NCBI GenBank assembly: GCA_905213895.1
Contig: CAJMKE010000024.1
Location: 1-18,533, forward strand
Direction: 5' to 3'
Source: an uncultured Alistipes sp.
GTDB lineage: Bacteria > Bacteroidota > Bacteroidia > Bacteroidales > Rikenellaceae
DNA: 18,533 nucleotides
Positions 14,089 through 18,533 of this stretch are shown here, piece by piece (position 1 is the stretch's first letter; each line of letters opens with the position of its first letter). The position numbers were made by a program, and so were the translations under genes. The notes beneath the pieces were generated by a model that did no database searches, was not told the DNA's origin, and saw only the letters and a list, made by a program, of their open reading frames with translations.

Positions 14089-14754
14089 TCATCGCAACCC
14101 TATCCATACCGCATCGGGCAGCCTAACCAGACATTGTTCGCGCGCCATATCGTTCGGATTGGTGCCGGGAACGCCTTGCGGTATCGGCTCACCGAGTGCT
14201 TCGAACAGTGCGACCCAATATTCGGGCATCGTCCCGTCCGCCGCGCGGAAATTCATCGGTCGGGCGGTGAATATCGGATTGCCGTTCTCGTCGCGGTAAC
14301 TATCGTAGACGAGTTCGCTGCAATACATCCGTCCGTTGTCCGGCATGAAATAGTGGTCGTAAGGCTCGCCGATATGCCGCTTGGCGTTGGCGATGAATGC
14401 CGCGGTGTCGTATTCCCCGTCGAGTCGCATGACTGTTACCGCAGGATTTCCCGATTCGTCGTGCGTCGCCGCGGCGAGAAAATCATCCAGCGTGATTCGC
14501 TGAACTCCGTTTTCCGATGCCGCTTCGATGACATAGATTCCGTCCTCCGCAACCTCGATTATCGCTACGTGCGAGAAACTCTCTCCGCTCTCACGGGCAG
14601 TCGCTGCATCGATAGCCTTTGCCGCCGCGCTTTTGCCGACCGATTCGAATATCAAATCGCCGTTTCGCAACTCGTTTCCGTCGGTCGCGCATCCGCCGAT
14701 TGACATCAGTATACCTATATATATTATATAGGGGAGAAATTTCGCCTTTTTCAT
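14089..14754 (-). CDS. YiiX/YebB-like NlpC/P60 cysteine hydrolase, lipoprotein
   Basis: The 221-residue protein has a lipoprotein signal with lipobox SIGGC (Cys22). The mature domain fits the permuted NlpC/P60 group (YiiX/YebB-like, formerly DUF830). It has RNGDLIF (30-36), FSHVAI with His62, VIEA with Glu77, and MYCSELVYDSY with Cys145 as the nucleophile. Members are thought to act on peptide or lipid-linked amide and ester bonds; the substrate here is unknown, but the envelope location would suit peptidoglycan or peptide substrates. The ATG lies 3 bp after the stop of the Sel1-repeat gene, so the two are very likely cotranscribed and translationally coupled. Element D lies just past its stop codon. 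Confidence 0.9.
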   Translation of the reverse strand: MKKAKFLPYIIYIGILMSIGGCATDGNELRNGDLIFESVGKSAAAKAIDAATARESGESFSHVAIIEVAEDGIYVIEAASENGVQRITLDDFLAAATHDESGNPAVTVMRLDGEYDTAAFIANAKRHIGEPYDHYFMPDNGRMYCSELVYDSYRDENGNPIFTARPMNFRAADGTMPEYWVALFEALGEPIPQGVPGTNPNDMAREQCLVRLPDAVWIGLR

Positions 14755-14757
14755 CCG

Positions 14758-16488
14758 TTATTTTCCTGTCGCTTTTATTTCGCTTATACTCTCTTTCGCC
14801 GATTTGTCTCCGTTGGCTGCCGCTTTCTCGAACCACTTCACCGCTTCGTCGATATTTTTGTCCACGCCCTCTCCGTATCGGTAGCAGCGACCGATGAGAT
14901 AACAAGCCTTGATGTTGCCCTGCTCCGCCTCCTGCAAGAGCAGTCTTGCCGCCTCCGTCAGATTCTGCGGAACGCCTTTGCCTTTGTACAGACACTCTGC
15001 CCAACGGAACACCGATGCCCGATGCCCCTGCTCCGCAGCCTTGCTGTACCATTTAGCCGCTTCTTCGAGGTCGCTCTCGACGCCGGTTCCCTTGGAAAGG
15101 ATGTTGCCGAGATAATGTTGGGCGAACTTGTTGCCCTGCTCCGCCGCCTTGCGATACCACATCACTGCCTCTTCGGGATTGCACTCGACTCCCTCCTTTC
15201 CCTTGATGTAGATGTTTCCGAGATAGTACTGTGCTTTGGCATGTCCCTGCTCGGCTGCCTTGCGCAGCCAGTATTCAGCCTTTTTGAAATTTCTCGGACA
15301 GCATTTGCCGGAGTAGTATATGTCGCCCATGCGGTATTGGGCATTGGTGTAGCCCTGCTCCGCAGACTTCTTGAACCAATACGCCGCTTTTTCGTAATCC
15401 TTGTCGGTGCCTCTGCCGTAGTAATAGGCAAGACCGAGGTTGTGCTGGGCGGTGGCATTGCCCTGCTCCGCGGCTGCCGTGTATAACTCCAATGCCTTTC
15501 CGTAATTCTTCTCGCCGTTTTCCCCGAGTTCGTTTATGACGCCCAACTGATTTTTTGCATGTATGCTTCCGTTCTCCGCAGCCTTCCGATACCACATATC
15601 CGCCTGTGCCATGTCTTTTCTCGTCCCCAGACCGTAATAGTACATGTCGCCGATTCTGCCGAATGCAGTCGTATTGCCTCTCTCCACTGCTTTCAGATAC
15701 CATTTCAACGCTCTCGCATAGTCCTGCGGAACACCGTAGCCGTTGTAAAATATGTTCCCGAGGTCGAGGCAGGCGTTTCTGCTCCCGTTGTCCGCCGCTT
15801 TCTGATACCACCTCACTGCTCTCGCATGGTCCTGCGGGACAGATTCTCCTTTGAAGAACATGTCTCCGAGTTTGACGGCGGCTTTTATGCTGCCCTTGTC
15901 GGCTGCCTGGACGAATAATTTTACCGCCTCCTCGATGTTTTTGTTTACGCCTTTTCCCTCCTCGTAGTACTCACCCAGACGAATCATCGCCGGCATGTAC
16001 TCCTGCTCCGCCGATTTTTTGAGCCATTGGAACGCTTTTTTGTCGTCTTGCGGCACTCCTTCTCCCTTTTCGCAGCAGACAGACATCAGGTATTGACCCT
16101 TCTTGTCGTTCTGCGATGCCGCCTTGCGATACATTTTTATCGCTTTTTTCATGTCTGCCGGCACGCCTTTGCCTTCGTGGTAGCATATTCCCAACTCGGT
16201 TTGTGCCGAACTTATGCGTCCCGCAGCCTTGCGATACCACTTTACCGCCTCCTCGTAATTCTGTCCGATGCCGTTCCCGTAACAAAAACACTGTCCGACC
16301 ATGTATTGTGCGAACGGGTATCCCTCCTGCGCCGACTTCATCAAAAGAGGAAATGCGGCGACATAATTCTTCGCGTTGTACAGATTCGTTCCCCGTCTTG
16401 CCAACTCTTCCGGTGTCAATTCGTCCTCTTGGGCGAAGGAAACCGAGGCGGCGAACGCAAAAATCAGGAGCAGTAGAAGTCGTTTCAT
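14758..16488 (-). CDS. Exported Sel1-repeat protein with 14 repeats
   Basis: The 576-residue protein has a signal peptide (residues 1-19, ending SFA before QED) and then an almost continuous solenoid of Sel1-like repeats. I count 14 full repeats of about 36 residues from residue 52 on, each of the pattern A..LG..Y..G.GV..D...A..WY.KAAEQG, plus a partial last unit. Such solenoids bind proteins and often serve as scaffolds or adaptors in the envelope. The repeats have diverged (for example the CC pair in repeat 10, GKCCPRNF), so they are an old array rather than a recent DNA expansion. The gene is first in a two-gene unit with the cysteine hydrolase lipoprotein, under the promoter at 16514-16545. 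The binding partner is unknown; the neighbour is the first candidate. Confidence 0.94.
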   Translation of the reverse strand: MKRLLLLLIFAFAASVSFAQEDELTPEELARRGTNLYNAKNYVAAFPLLMKSAQEGYPFAQYMVGQCFCYGNGIGQNYEEAVKWYRKAAGRISSAQTELGICYHEGKGVPADMKKAIKMYRKAASQNDKKGQYLMSVCCEKGEGVPQDDKKAFQWLKKSAEQEYMPAMIRLGEYYEEGKGVNKNIEEAVKLFVQAADKGSIKAAVKLGDMFFKGESVPQDHARAVRWYQKAADNGSRNACLDLGNIFYNGYGVPQDYARALKWYLKAVERGNTTAFGRIGDMYYYGLGTRKDMAQADMWYRKAAENGSIHAKNQLGVINELGENGEKNYGKALELYTAAAEQGNATAQHNLGLAYYYGRGTDKDYEKAAYWFKKSAEQGYTNAQYRMGDIYYSGKCCPRNFKKAEYWLRKAAEQGHAKAQYYLGNIYIKGKEGVECNPEEAVMWYRKAAEQGNKFAQHYLGNILSKGTGVESDLEEAAKWYSKAAEQGHRASVFRWAECLYKGKGVPQNLTEAARLLLQEAEQGNIKACYLIGRCYRYGEGVDKNIDEAVKWFEKAAANGDKSAKESISEIKATGK

Positions 16489-16513
16489 AATATAATAAGG
16501 TTATCGTTTGTTT

Positions 16514-16545
16514 CAAAGATAACATATTTTCCCGGATAAATCAAG
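16514..16545 (-). promoter_or_regulatory. Promoter of the Sel1-repeat/cysteine hydrolase unit
   Basis: On the minus strand CTTG (16542-16545), a 20-bp spacer and TATCTTTG (16514-16521) form a near-consensus promoter. The start near 16509 gives a leader of about 20 nt to the ATG at 16488. Confidence 0.6.
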
Positions 16546-16604
16546 TCCGGAACGCGTCTGTTTTCGTATGCCGGCAGAATGTCCGAGAGGTCATGGCTAC
16601 GACC

Positions 16605-16627
16605 GATTGCGGTGTGCAGCCGCAATC
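16605..16627. other. Perfect 8-bp hairpin in the spacer before the rRNA operon
   Basis: GATTGCGG (16605-16612) and CCGCAATC (16620-16627) form a perfect stem with a 7-nt loop. No T-tract follows on either strand, so it is not a standard terminator. The stretch 16546-16736 otherwise holds no feature I can name. Short open frames on both strands there (about 77 codons) lack family signatures and a proper start context. Confidence 0.4.
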
Positions 16628-16736
16628 TCGCCTTCGGAAACAATGGAAAGCCGAAAAAATGTTCCGCGACAAACTTCTGAAACATAACCGACTGCGAAAT
16701 CTGGTCGAAAAAATGCAAAAAATAGTTATTAAAATA

Positions 16737-16768
16737 TTTGCAGATGTCGTTTTCTTGCCGTTACTTTG
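16737..16768 (+). promoter_or_regulatory. rRNA operon promoter P1
   Basis: TTTG (16737-16740), a 20-bp spacer and TTACTTTG (16761-16768), one base away from TAnnTTTG. It is the most distal of three tandem rRNA promoters. The early transcribed region contains CCCGCTT (16771-16777) and AAGCGGG, which can pair. Confidence 0.65.
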
Positions 16769-16847
16769 CACCCGCTTTCACCTCCTAAGCGGGGTTGAAC
16801 AAGCGAAAAGGTTCTTAAAAAAGTTTTGAAATTTTTTGAAAGAAAAA

Positions 16848-16879
16848 TTTGGAGGTTTCAAATAAACCTCTTACCTTTG
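16848..16879 (+). promoter_or_regulatory. rRNA operon promoter P2
   Basis: TTTG (16848-16851), a 20-bp spacer and TACCTTTG (16872-16879), a full consensus match. A/T-rich sequence upstream (16815-16847) could act as an UP-like element. Confidence 0.75.
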
Positions 16880-16955
16880 CAACCGCTTTCGCTAAAAAAT
16901 GACAGCGATTGCGAAAAGGTTCTCAAAAAATATTTCAAAATATTTTTGAAAAAGA

Positions 16956-16987
16956 TTTGGCAGATTCGAAAATAGTGCTTACCTTTG
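16956..16987 (+). promoter_or_regulatory. rRNA operon promoter P3
   Basis: TTTG (16956-16959), a 20-bp spacer and TACCTTTG (16980-16987), again a full match. It is the promoter nearest to 16S, giving a leader of about 170 nt. The upstream 35 bp are very A/T-rich. Confidence 0.75.
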
Positions 16988-17058
16988 CACCACTTTCCGC
17001 TCTGAAAAATCGGAAACCGAAAATAAGAATTTTGGACTACGGTCTTAAAATAAAATTA

Positions 17059-17112
17059 CGTTCTTTGAGGATATTGAGCAGCTAAAAAGTTTTTCCTTCT
17101 CTTTAAGAGAAG
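17059..17112 (+). promoter_or_regulatory. rRNA leader: boxA-like element and processing hairpin
   Basis: CGTTCTTTGAGG (17059-17070) resembles the boxA antitermination sequence in its TTCTTTGA core. A hairpin follows with CTTCTC (17096-17101) paired to GAGAAG (17107-17112) around TTTAA. Both sit between P3 and mature 16S, where antitermination factors and processing nucleases act. The identification rests on position and motif resemblance. Confidence 0.5.
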
Positions 17113-17163
17113 ATTTCAAACAATACCTTTGAGATTAGAGCTAAGATTTATATTCAAATTTTT

Positions 17164-18533
<1,370 letters not shown>

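Larger units (their letters stand above)
16769..16987 (+). repeat. Two diverged tandem promoter units of about 110 bp
   Basis: The stretch from the P1 -7 box to the P2 -7 box (111 bp) and from P2 to P3 (108 bp) share a common plan: an early C-rich hairpin-forming segment (CCGCTTTC), then GCGAAAAGGTTCT followed by an A-run (16803 and 16911, exactly 108 bp apart), then A/T-rich TTTGAAA segments, ATTTGG and the next -7 box. The pattern indicates that the rRNA promoters arose by tandem duplication. Confidence 0.75.

Noticed and set aside
14758..16488. Recent tandem expansion of the Sel1-repeat DNA.
   Set aside because: The repeats are well diverged at the protein level and no near-identical DNA units were seen.
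16485..16829. Small open frames (about 77 codons) on both strands between the Sel1-repeat gene and the rRNA promoters.
   Set aside because: No conserved motif and no proper start context. The minus-strand frame overlaps the Sel1-repeat promoter and the plus-strand frame runs through rRNA promoter P1.

Overview
The window comes from a Bacteroidales bacterium, most likely Alistipes or a close member of the Rikenellaceae. The partial 16S rRNA gene at the right end (17164-18533) closely resembles Alistipes 16S as I remember it; no alignment was run. Most upstream regions carry the Bacteroidetes promoter pattern (TTTG, 19-20 bp, TAnnTTTG) and lack Shine-Dalgarno sequences. The genes are GC-rich and the spacers AT-rich. 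The content is mainly chromosomal housekeeping and envelope genes. I see no phage, IS, CRISPR or recognisable defence locus.

Left part (1-4611): a partial tRNA-Phe(GAA), a CaCA-family Na+/Ca2+ antiporter, a small exported beta-barrel-like protein, an initiator tRNA-fMet whose T-arm holds one extra nucleotide, a secreted acetyl-xylan-esterase-like hydrolase, and a family 2 glycosyltransferase. Middle left (4628-7022, minus strand): pepE (aspartyl dipeptidase), yraN (nuclease-fold protein) and waaA (Kdo transferase for lipid A), with a clear separate promoter for waaA. Middle (7263-10236, plus strand): the fatty-acid/RNA operon acpP-fabF-rnc followed by a radC-family gene.

Right part: a 469-residue membrane protein with a DUF805-like core and a long charged coiled coil; a convergent three-gene unit (2TM protein, six-TM protein, winged-helix regulator); a lipoprotein with a metallo-beta-lactamase fold; and a minus-strand pair of a Sel1-repeat exported protein and a YiiX/YebB-like cysteine hydrolase lipoprotein. 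About 670 bp then lead into the rRNA operon, with three tandem promoters about 110 bp apart, a boxA-like leader and 16S rRNA.

The most distinctive non-coding signal is a family of four 37-bp intergenic palindromes (centres 1224, 2244, 13156, 14058). Each has four TTAA tetramers exactly 9 bp apart, at identical offsets from the centre (-15, -6, +3, +12). Three of them directly follow a gene's stop codon and one lies between two divergent promoters. I do not know a published description of this element.
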